Origin: Massilia sp. UBA2604
GTDB taxonomy: Bacteria > Pseudomonadota > Gammaproteobacteria > Burkholderiales > Burkholderiaceae_D
Assembly: GCA_002339265.1 (NCBI GenBank)
Contig: DDKG01000177.1
Coordinates: forward strand, 1 to 22,101
Length of the DNA: 22,101 nt
Direction of reading: 5' to 3'
Made by a program: the position numbers and the translations under genes. The notes below the pieces were generated by a model that saw only the letters and a program-made list of their open reading frames with translations, ran no database searches and had not been told where the DNA came from. Position 1 is the first letter of the stretch, and each line of letters begins with the position of its first letter. Shown here one piece after another: positions 9,273 through 15,614 of this stretch.

Positions 9273-11375
9273 TTATTGCTGGAACGACTCGGTGACGATG
9301 GCCTGGGTCAGCACCGGCGGCAGCACCACCGCGTCTTTCCCGGCCGGATAAAAGGCGTAGAACGGCAGGCCGTCGCGCCCGAGCGATTGCAGGAAGGCCG
9401 TGATGGCAGGATCGCGGTTGGTCCAGTCGCCCTTCATGTAGACCACGCCGTGCTCCTGCATCGCCTGCTGGACGGCGGCCGTCGACAGGGTCGTGCGCTC
9501 GTTGACCAGGCAGGTGATGCACCAGGCGGCGGTCATGTTGACGAATACCGGCTTGCCTTCGGCGCGCAAGGCCGCCAGCCGCTCGGCGCTATACGGTTCG
9601 GCCTGCGCGGATTGCGCGGGCGCTGCCGCGGCCACGGGTTCGGCGCCATGCAGCGCGGCCATCAGGCCGACGATCCCGGCGACGCCCGCCAGCGCCGCGC
9701 CGCGCGGCCACCAGGTCTTCGCGCGATGCTGGCCGAGGCCGACCAGCCAGGCCACCAGGCCCACCAGCACCAGCCCGGCGAGCGCCATGCGCAGGCCGGC
9801 CTCGCCCGCCTGCTGCGCCAGCACCCACAGCAGCCAGGCGGCCGTCGCATACATCGGGAAGGCCATCGCCTGGCGCAGAGTCACCATCCACGCGCCGGGC
9901 CGCGGCAGACGCCGGGCGACGGCCGGGAACAGTCCGAGCAGCAGGAAAGGCAGGGCCAGGCCAAGACCCATCATCGCGAACACCACCAGGCTGACGTAGG
10001 CTGGCGCCACCAGCGCCGAGCCGATCGCCGCGCCCATGAACGGCGCGGTGCAGGGCGTGGCCACCACCACCGCCAGCAGGCCGGTGAAGAAGCTGCCCGC
10101 ATGGCCCTTCTTCTGCGCGAGGTCCTGGCCCGCACCGGCGAGGGAGCCGCCGATCTCGAACACGCCGGACAGGTTCAGGCCGATCGCCAGCATCAGCCAG
10201 GACATCGCCGCCACGAACAGCGGCGACTGGAACTGGAAGCCCCAGCCGACCGCGCTGCCGCCAGCACGCACGGCCAGCAGGGCCAGCGCCAGCGCCATGA
10301 AGGCGGCCAGCACGCCGAGGGTATAGAACAGGCCGGACAGGCGGACCTCACGCCGGTCGCCGCCCGACATGCCGGCCACCGCCGTGGCCTTGATCGCCAG
10401 CACCGGGAATACGCAGGGCATCAGGTTCAGGATCAGGCCGCCCAGGAAGGCGAACAAGGCCATCTGCCACAGCGGCAGCGTGGTTGGCGCCTCGGTCGTC
10501 GTGGTGGCGGCCGCTGCGGGCGTGAGCTCGAGCGCGAACCAGCGTTTCTGTCCGCCGCCGTCCGTAATCGCCAGCAGGCCGGCGGACGGCCCGGGAGTGA
10601 AACCCTGGCCTTTCGTCGTCGCCAGCGTGAGACTGCCTTCTTCCACTTTCAGGGCCTGGTCGGCGACATGGTCGACGATGCCCCAGCTGTCCGGGAAGTA
10701 CAGCGCGGAACGCACGGTCGTCGTCGAGATGCCTTCTCCTTCGACCACCAGTTGCAGCGTCGATTCTCCTGCGCTGACCGTGGCCTTCCACGGCGACGCC
10801 TGCGGCTGGCGCGCATCGGCGGTCCTGAAGGCGGCGCGGATCTCGTCGCTCGCGGGACGTGCGTTCGCCTCGACCGGCAAGACCAGGCGGAACTTGCCTT
10901 CCTCGGGAATGCATTCCTTCTCGCACACCACCCAGTCGGCATTCGCCTCCAGCGCCAACTGGCTGCCGGGCCGCGCATCCTGCGGCACCGTCAGGGCCAT
11001 CGGGAACACAATCTCGTTCTCGTAGCCGTAGCTGGCGACAGGACCGATGATGAAACGGTCGGGGCCCGGCCAGGCGATTTCGCCGACCGTGACGTCTGGC
11101 TGCGCCTCGAACGTGATGCTCGGCGGCGAGCCGGCGTCTCCGGGATTCTTCCAGTAGGTGTGCCAGTGCGGCGCCAGGCGCTGGCGCAGGCCGATGCGCA
11201 ACTCCTGGCCCGGGCTCACGGCGGCGTACTCGCTCACCAGCGACACCGTGGCGCGCGGGCTTTGCTGCACATTGCTCTCTGTCGCCACGGCCAGCATCGG
11301 CGTCAATACAAAGAGCAGTGCCGTGGTCAAGGTGCGCCAGGAAGACCAGGCGGCGATTGGAAAAGATCCGGGCAT
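9273..11375 (-). CDS. DsbD/ScsB-like transmembrane thiol:disulfide interchange protein
   Basis: This 700-residue protein would pass electrons from cytoplasmic thioredoxin across the inner membrane to periplasmic partners. Order of domains: signal peptide (about 1-31); a large periplasmic N-terminal domain with HTYWKNPGDAGSPP near 72-85 and the reactive pair C151-EKE-C155 in a C-x3-C setting; a membrane domain from about 303 with GGLILNLMPCVFPV (C321) and VVVATPCTAPFMG (C442), the two cysteines of the DsbD channel; then a C-terminal thioredoxin domain with WCITC (Cys619 and 622). The long N-terminal domain and HTYWKNPGD motif resemble the ScsB subgroup more than classical DsbD. The start at 11375 lacks a clear ribosome site. 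The downstream thioredoxin-fold gene is the probable substrate. Confidence 0.92.
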   Translation of the reverse strand: MPGSFPIAAWSSWRTLTTALLFVLTPMLAVATESNVQQSPRATVSLVSEYAAVSPGQELRIGLRQRLAPHWHTYWKNPGDAGSPPSITFEAQPDVTVGEIAWPGPDRFIIGPVASYGYENEIVFPMALTVPQDARPGSQLALEANADWVVCEKECIPEEGKFRLVLPVEANARPASDEIRAAFRTADARQPQASPWKATVSAGESTLQLVVEGEGISTTTVRSALYFPDSWGIVDHVADQALKVEEGSLTLATTKGQGFTPGPSAGLLAITDGGGQKRWFALELTPAAAATTTTEAPTTLPLWQMALFAFLGGLILNLMPCVFPVLAIKATAVAGMSGGDRREVRLSGLFYTLGVLAAFMALALALLAVRAGGSAVGWGFQFQSPLFVAAMSWLMLAIGLNLSGVFEIGGSLAGAGQDLAQKKGHAGSFFTGLLAVVVATPCTAPFMGAAIGSALVAPAYVSLVVFAMMGLGLALPFLLLGLFPAVARRLPRPGAWMVTLRQAMAFPMYATAAWLLWVLAQQAGEAGLRMALAGLVLVGLVAWLVGLGQHRAKTWWPRGAALAGVAGIVGLMAALHGAEPVAAAAPAQSAQAEPYSAERLAALRAEGKPVFVNMTAAWCITCLVNERTTLSTAAVQQAMQEHGVVYMKGDWTNRDPAITAFLQSLGRDGLPFYAFYPAGKDAVVLPPVLTQAIVTESFQQ

Positions 11376-11576
11376 GGGTTGGCAGATAAGTAGGTCCGAC
11401 GGTCGGTGACAAAACTAACACGTTCCTGCGTCCCCGGGCAATCACCCCGGCACTGTAAAGACTCCTTGCTGCATCCTGACTTTCGGCACATGCGCGCCTC
11501 GCCGTGGCTCCCGATAATCGCCCCACTCGCAGCGCCTCGGGGGCGCCGCGATTCAACCAGAACCGGAAAAACAACC
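11376..11576. promoter_or_regulatory. divergent intergenic region, DsbD-like / outer-membrane protein
   Basis: This 201-base region contains an inverted repeat CCGAC-G-GTCGG (11396-11406) just upstream of the DsbD-like gene and a second one, CCGGG around a seven-base loop with CCCGG, near 11433-11449. A GATAAT box at 11513-11518 could be the -10 of the outer-membrane protein gene but lacks a -35. No riboswitch was recognised. Confidence 0.3.
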
Positions 11577-12152
11577 ATGCAAAAGATCGTCCATGCCGCC
11601 GCCTTCATCGCCATCCTCTGCGGCGCCGGCGCCGCACAAGCGCAGGAAAATGGCTACATCGGCCTCGCCTTCGGGCCCTCGAAAGGCAGCGTCACGAACG
11701 CCGACGGCGAGCGTATCAGCCAAAAAAACGACGTCGTCGCGTTCAAGGGGTATGCCGGATACGCACTGAACCCGCACTTCGCCATCGAGGGTGGTTACGC
11801 CGGCACGACGGGCAAGCTGCGGTTCGACGGCGCCCGATTCGGCGCCGCCGACGACCCACGCGCCGACATGAGCGCCTACTATGTGGCGCTGCGCGGCAAG
11901 GTCGCCGTCGGGGCATCGGTCGACCTGTTCGCCAAGCTTGGCGTGGCGCGCAACCGTTTCGAGCTCACCGGCGCCGGCGAACGGGACTTCGACGTGACCG
12001 CCACCAAACCGATGGTGGGGGTGGGCGCCGCCTGGCGCGTGACCGACCGGGTGGCGTTGACGGCGGAGCTGGAACACTATGGCCGCGTGCGCGAAGGGAG
12101 CCGCCGCTTCGTCCAGAACCGCGCTCAGATCGGCGTTCAGTTCGGCTTCTGA
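11577..12152 (+). CDS. small outer-membrane beta-barrel protein
   Basis: The protein is 191 residues with a signal peptide (cleavage after AQA, residue 22). The mature 169 residues alternate polar and hydrophobic residues in strands (YIGLAFGPSKG, AFKGYAGYALNPHFAIEGGYAG, MSAYYVALRGKVAV, VDLFAKLGVARNRF, VGVGAAWRVTDRVALTAELEHYG) and end in Phe (IGVQFGF), the usual sign of an outer-membrane barrel recognised by the BAM complex. It resembles the eight-stranded OmpA-like/OmpW-like barrel group; no peptidoglycan-binding domain is present. The frame is open from 11406, but the ATG at 11577 gives the signal peptide. It is 75 bases ahead of the histidine kinase gene with no terminator, so it may be regulated by, or sensed with, that two-component system. 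Confidence 0.8.
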   Translation: MQKIVHAAAFIAILCGAGAAQAQENGYIGLAFGPSKGSVTNADGERISQKNDVVAFKGYAGYALNPHFAIEGGYAGTTGKLRFDGARFGAADDPRADMSAYYVALRGKVAVGASVDLFAKLGVARNRFELTGAGERDFDVTATKPMVGVGAAWRVTDRVALTAELEHYGRVREGSRRFVQNRAQIGVQFGF

Positions 12153-12227
12153 CGCGAACGGCAAGAACGAGCAGACTTTCCACAAGGCATCTGCGAAAAT
12201 GCTGCTCCCTGGCCCCTCTTGAAGACA

Positions 12228-13487
12228 ATGACGCCCGCGCCCACCTCCAATCGCATGCCGCACATCCCTCCCTGGACGTTCGCGTTCGCCGCCGCGCTGC
12301 TGTTCGCGGGCCTCGAGATCGGCGCCGTGCTCAGCGCAGGCGTGGACCGGGCTGAGCTGCATAACCCACTCGGCCTGGCAGCGCTGGCGCTGGTCCTCGG
12401 GCCGCAGGACTGGATGGCCTGGACCGGCGGCGCGCAACGGGCATCCGTCTTCCAGTGCTATGCGATCGCGAAGACCGCGGTCGCATGCATTGCCGTGCCG
12501 GCAGCGGCCGCCGCCTGCGCGACCCGCTCGCCGCGACGGCGCGCGGCGCTGCTGGCGCTGCAGATGGCGTGCGCGCTGGCGCTCGACTCCACGCCGTTCC
12601 ACCTGCTCGTGGCCGTGCAACTCGGCATGCTGCTGCCGCTACGCACGGCGCTTGCATGGCTGGCGACCCAGTACCTGCTGGGGGCCGGCATCGATCTCCT
12701 GCTGGTGCTCGACCTCGCGCAGCGCCTGGCACAGCCGCCGCAATGGCCGCTGCTTGGCTACCTGTGCGCCGAGCGGGCGGTCGTCGTCGCCGGCTTCGCC
12801 GCCGTCGGCCGCCTGGTCCTGTACGAGCGCCGCACGCGCCAGGCGCTGGCCACCGCCAACGCCCAATTGCTGGCGACCCAGTCCCTGCTGGCCGACACCG
12901 TCCGTGGCGGCGAGCGGCTGCGCATCGCTCGCGACCTGCACGACACGGTCGGCCATCACCTGACGGCGCTGAACCTGCATCTCGACCTGGCGCTGCGCCA
13001 GGCGGGCGGCGCCGTTCCACCCGCCCTTCCGACGGCGCGCGCCGTCAGCCATGACCTGCTGGCCCAGGTGCGCAGCGTCGTCACCAGCACGCGCGACGAC
13101 CGTCCGATCGACCTGGCGCAAGCCTTGCGGATGCTGTGCGCGGGGCTCCCTGCCTTGAAGGTCGACCTGCGCATCGACGCCGAGGCTGCGCGCCAGCCAA
13201 CGCCGGCGGCGCACGCGCTGTTCTGCTGCATCCAGGAAGCCATTACCAACACGCTGCGTCACGCCCAGGCAAGGCGACTGGACATCGTCCTGGACATCGA
13301 CGATGGCATGACGGTTGCCCGCGTGTCCGACGACGGCTGCGGCAAGAACGGCGCCGCCGAAGGCAACGGCCTGCTCGGCATGCGCGAGCGCCTGGCCGAA
13401 CTGGGCGGCGCACTGCGTTGCGTGGACAACGGTGGCGCCGGTTTCGCGCTCGAAATGCGCGTGCCGCGGGCCTGGAGCCAGGCATGA
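12228..13487 (+). CDS. sensor histidine kinase, NarL/DesK type
   Basis: This 419-residue membrane kinase would autophosphorylate and pass phosphate to the regulator encoded next. Residues 15 to about 200 form several hydrophobic segments (FAFAAALLFAGLEIGAVL, ALALVLG, AKTAVACIAVPAAAAAC and others) with no large periplasmic loop, so the signal may be sensed in the membrane. A short coiled linker leads to the HisKA_3 domain ERLRIARDLHDTVGHHLTALNLHL with His238 as phosphoacceptor. The ATPase domain has an N box EAITNTLRHAQ (337-347), DDGCGKNG (368-375) and GLLGMRERL (381-389). A TTG at 12219 and an ATG at 12255 are alternative starts; none has a strong ribosome site. It overlaps the regulator gene by 4 bases. 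Confidence 0.9.
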   Translation: MTPAPTSNRMPHIPPWTFAFAAALLFAGLEIGAVLSAGVDRAELHNPLGLAALALVLGPQDWMAWTGGAQRASVFQCYAIAKTAVACIAVPAAAAACATRSPRRRAALLALQMACALALDSTPFHLLVAVQLGMLLPLRTALAWLATQYLLGAGIDLLLVLDLAQRLAQPPQWPLLGYLCAERAVVVAGFAAVGRLVLYERRTRQALATANAQLLATQSLLADTVRGGERLRIARDLHDTVGHHLTALNLHLDLALRQAGGAVPPALPTARAVSHDLLAQVRSVVTSTRDDRPIDLAQALRMLCAGLPALKVDLRIDAEAARQPTPAAHALFCCIQEAITNTLRHAQARRLDIVLDIDDGMTVARVSDDGCGKNGAAEGNGLLGMRERLAELGGALRCVDNGGAGFALEMRVPRAWSQA

Positions 13488-14116
13488 TCCGCGTCGGCCT
13501 GGTCGACGACCAGACCCTGGTGCGCAGCGGCATCCGCGGCTTGCTGGACCTGACCGACGATATCCGCGTGGTCGCGGAAGCGGCCGATGTCGACGCGGCC
13601 CGTTCGATGCTGGCCACGCACGACCTCGACGTGCTCCTGCTCGACGTGCGCATGCCTGGCGGCGACGGGCTGGAACTGCTGCGCCATCAGCCCACCACAC
13701 TGCCGCCGACGATCATGTTGACGACGTTCGACGACGACGAGGTCCTGTTCGAGGCGATGCGCGCCGGCGCACGCGGCTTCCTGCTGAAGGACATTTCGCT
13801 GGAGCGGCTGGCGGATGGCCTGCGCGCCGTGGCACGCGGCGCCACCCTGTTCCGGCCCGCCATGACGGAACGGGTGCGGGCATCCTACCAGCGCACGCAC
13901 AGCACGGCGGCGGCCACCGGTGCAGCCGGACTGACGCGCCGTGAAATCGAAATCCTTGCCCTGATGGCCGGCGGGCTCAGTAACGCCGAAATCGGCGCAG
14001 CGCTCGGCGTGAGCGAGGGCACGGTCAAGAACCACGTATCGAGCATCCTGTCCAAGCTGGGAGTACGCGACCGCGTGCGCGCGGTCTTGCGCGGCATCGA
14101 GCTCGAACTCGTCTGA
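13484..14116 (+). CDS. response regulator, NarL/FixJ (LuxR-type HTH) family
   Basis: The protein is 210 residues. The receiver domain MIRVGLVDDQTLVRSGIRGLL has the acidic pair Asp8 and Asp9, phosphoacceptor Asp54 (LLLDVRMPGGDG), Thr80/Thr81 and Lys102 (FLLKD), all intact. The C-terminal LuxR-type helix-turn-helix spans about 147-204 (GLTRREIEILALMAGGLSNAEIGAALGVSEGTVKNHVSSILSKLGV). Its ATG lies inside the kinase TGA (ATGA), so the two are translationally coupled and form a cognate pair. The gene ends only 6 bases from the convergent pseudopilin gene. The target genes are unknown; the upstream outer-membrane protein gene is the first candidate. Confidence 0.95.
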   Translation: MIRVGLVDDQTLVRSGIRGLLDLTDDIRVVAEAADVDAARSMLATHDLDVLLLDVRMPGGDGLELLRHQPTTLPPTIMLTTFDDDEVLFEAMRAGARGFLLKDISLERLADGLRAVARGATLFRPAMTERVRASYQRTHSTAAATGAAGLTRREIEILALMAGGLSNAEIGAALGVSEGTVKNHVSSILSKLGVRDRVRAVLRGIELELV

Positions 14117-14122
14117 CGTCGC

Positions 14123-14755
14123 TCAGGCCGGCGTCGCGGCTTCCTCCGCCGGCTCGGATTCAGGTTCGGGTTCGGGCTCGGGCGGCGGGGGCGGCACGGC
14201 CGGCTGCGGAACGGCCGGCTGCGGAACGGGCGGCGCCGGTTGCGCGCCCGGCCCGCCAGACTGCGTCGTCGCAACCGCCGGCGCCAGGCTGCGCTCGCCC
14301 GCGCTGAAGCGCCACTCCGATATCTTTTCCTTGTTGTCCAGGCCCTTGAAGCGCTTGTCGAAATTGGCGATCTTCAGCGGCTTGGCGTCGGACAGGCTGT
14401 GGAAGGCGACGATCCTGGTCTCGCCGTCGCCCAGGTAGACAATGCCCCACTCGGCCTTGCCGGTCAGCGGATCGACGTAGACCTTGCGCAGGTGGCGCCG
14501 CACGGCGGGCGAACGCGGGTCCTTCAGCAGTTCCGTCAGCGAGGGCGGATACGGCGAGGCGCCGCGCGGCGTGGCGGCGGCGTAGCTGTCCAGCGCCGCG
14601 CTATAGGCGGCGCCGATTTCCAGCAGCTCTTCCTCGGCCGCTGCGCGCTGCAGGAGCGAACCGACCTTGAGCGTGGCCGCGCCCACCAGGCCGATGATGG
14701 CCACGAAGATGATCAGGCCGAGATAAGTGAAGCCGGCCTGGCGACGCGCCGTCAC
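14123..14755 (-). CDS. atypical pseudopilin with proline-rich C-terminal tail
   Basis: This 210-residue protein is the last gene of the secretion operon. It begins MTARRQAG followed by FTYLGLIIFVAIIGLVGAATL, a class III prepilin leader cut after Gly8 and an N-terminal membrane helix. Mature residue 5 is Gly rather than the Glu that major pilins use to assemble; minor tip pseudopilins such as GspK also lack it. The middle part (VYVDPLTGKAEWGIVYLGDGETRIVAFHS) forms a small globular domain. Residues from about 170 are nearly all Pro, Ala, Glu and Gln, with repeated PQPAV and PEPEPE. I chose the GTG at 14755 because GGAG lies 5 bases before it and it overlaps the previous TAG; a GTG at 14761 is possible. 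Confidence 0.85.
   Translation of the reverse strand: MTARRQAGFTYLGLIIFVAIIGLVGAATLKVGSLLQRAAAEEELLEIGAAYSAALDSYAAATPRGASPYPPSLTELLKDPRSPAVRRHLRKVYVDPLTGKAEWGIVYLGDGETRIVAFHSLSDAKPLKIANFDKRFKGLDNKEKISEWRFSAGERSLAPAVATTQSGGPGAQPAPPVPQPAVPQPAVPPPPPEPEPEPESEPAEEAATPA
14196..14225. repeat. 15-base tandem repeat, two copies, in the pseudopilin tail
   Basis: The unit ACGGCCGGCTGCGGA occurs twice back to back (14196-14210 and 14211-14225) and continues partly into a third copy. It encodes the duplicated PQPAV of the proline-rich tail and is a likely site of slippage. Confidence 0.85.
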
Positions 14756-15129
14756 TACCACTCCAGGTAGGGACGCCCGCGCCGGTCGTTGCCGGGCGCG
14801 CCGCTGCGCAGGTTGGCGAAGCCGCCCTGCTCGCCGTCCTTCGGCGCTTCGAGCACCCAGGTCTCGCGGCTCTCGGTGACGGGGTCGAGCGGGATCTCGC
14901 GCAGGTATTTTTGCTCCACCAGCTGCTCGAGCGATTCCGGATAACGCCCGGTGTCGGAGCGGTACTGGTCGACCACGGCGCGCGTGTTGCGCAGGTTGTC
15001 GGCCAGGATGGTCTCTTTCGCGCTGTCGATGCTGGGGAAGAAGCGTGGCACGGCGAGCGTCAGCAGCAGGGCCACGATGCCCAGCACCACCAGCAGTTCG
15101 ATCAGCGTGAAGCCGCGCGCGTTTCTCAT
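14755..15129 (-). CDS. GspG-like pseudopilin (second)
   Basis: The protein is 124 residues, with the leader MRNARG cut before FTLIELLVVLGIVALLLTLAVPRFF; Glu5 is present. The globular part follows the GspG pattern: DNLRNTRAVVDQYRSDTGRYPESLEQLVEQKYLREIPLDPVTE, then a short glycine-rich C-terminal part ending GRPYLEW. It is a likely main subunit of the pseudopilus. The ATG at 15129 is chosen because GGTGA lies 5 bases upstream and the leader then has usual length; an in-frame ATG at 15141 is less well placed. It follows the first pseudopilin after 5 bases and its stop touches the start of the third. Confidence 0.9.
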   Translation of the reverse strand: MRNARGFTLIELLVVLGIVALLLTLAVPRFFPSIDSAKETILADNLRNTRAVVDQYRSDTGRYPESLEQLVEQKYLREIPLDPVTESRETWVLEAPKDGEQGGFANLRSGAPGNDRRGRPYLEW

Positions 15130-15134
15130 CAAGG

Positions 15135-15614
15135 TCACCATCTGTTGTAGGGAATGCCGTTCAGGCCAAGCCGTTGCGAGGTCGAATACACGTCGTAGAC
15201 GTCGTCGCCCTCCTTCGGTTCGTCCGGCTCGCTGGCGTAGCTGCGCTTGCCCCAGGTGGCGGCGTCCGACAGTTCCGGATCGGGATTGAACGGATCGCGC
15301 GGCAGGCGCCGCAGGAAGTAGATTTTTGCCTGCTTGGCGCTGCGCAGGTCGGGCACGCCTTCGACCAGCAGCTCCAGGCGTTCCGGGTAGCCGCTGGCGT
15401 CGGCCGCCTTGCCGACGCGGCCTTCGTCGCCGGCCTTCTTGTAGGCATCCAGGCCGGCGCGGATCTCGCGCAGCGCGCGCCGCAGTTCCTGTTCGTCGCG
15501 GCGCTGCACCGTGACCTCGGCCACCGGCAGCACCAGGGTGCCCAGCAGCGCGAGGATGGCCAGCGTGACCAGCAGTTCGATCAGCGTGAAGCCGCGCCGC
15601 GCCGACATGTTCAT
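15135..15614 (-). CDS. GspG-like pseudopilin (first)
   Basis: The protein is 159 residues. The leader MNMSARRG precedes FTLIELLVTLAILALLGTLVLPVAEV with Glu5 intact, so a GspO/PilD-type peptidase encoded elsewhere should process it. The pilin body has RALREIRAGLDAYKKAGDEG, a dense charged helix, then SGYPERLELLVEGVPDLRSAKQAKIYFLRRLPRDPFNPD, the GspG-like core, and a C-terminal stretch ending LGLNGIPYNRW. Its ATG overlaps the secretin TGA (ATGA). Two GspG-like proteins in tandem with one atypical pilin replace the GspG-H-I-J-K set of a standard T2SS. Confidence 0.9.
   Translation of the reverse strand: MNMSARRGFTLIELLVTLAILALLGTLVLPVAEVTVQRRDEQELRRALREIRAGLDAYKKAGDEGRVGKAADASGYPERLELLVEGVPDLRSAKQAKIYFLRRLPRDPFNPDPELSDAATWGKRSYASEPDEPKEGDDVYDVYSTSQRLGLNGIPYNRW

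Noticed and set aside
9276..11393. 705-codon plus-strand ORF antisense to the DsbD-like gene
   Set aside because: Composition is dominated by Arg, Gln, Gly and His as in codon-shadow frames; the minus-strand DsbD-like protein explains the region.
11401..11490. Possible riboswitch-like sequence (CCCCGG repeats, GGCACTG) upstream of the outer-membrane protein gene
   Set aside because: It superficially recalls part of a cobalamin element, but the conserved boxes are not present in order and no downstream gene fits.
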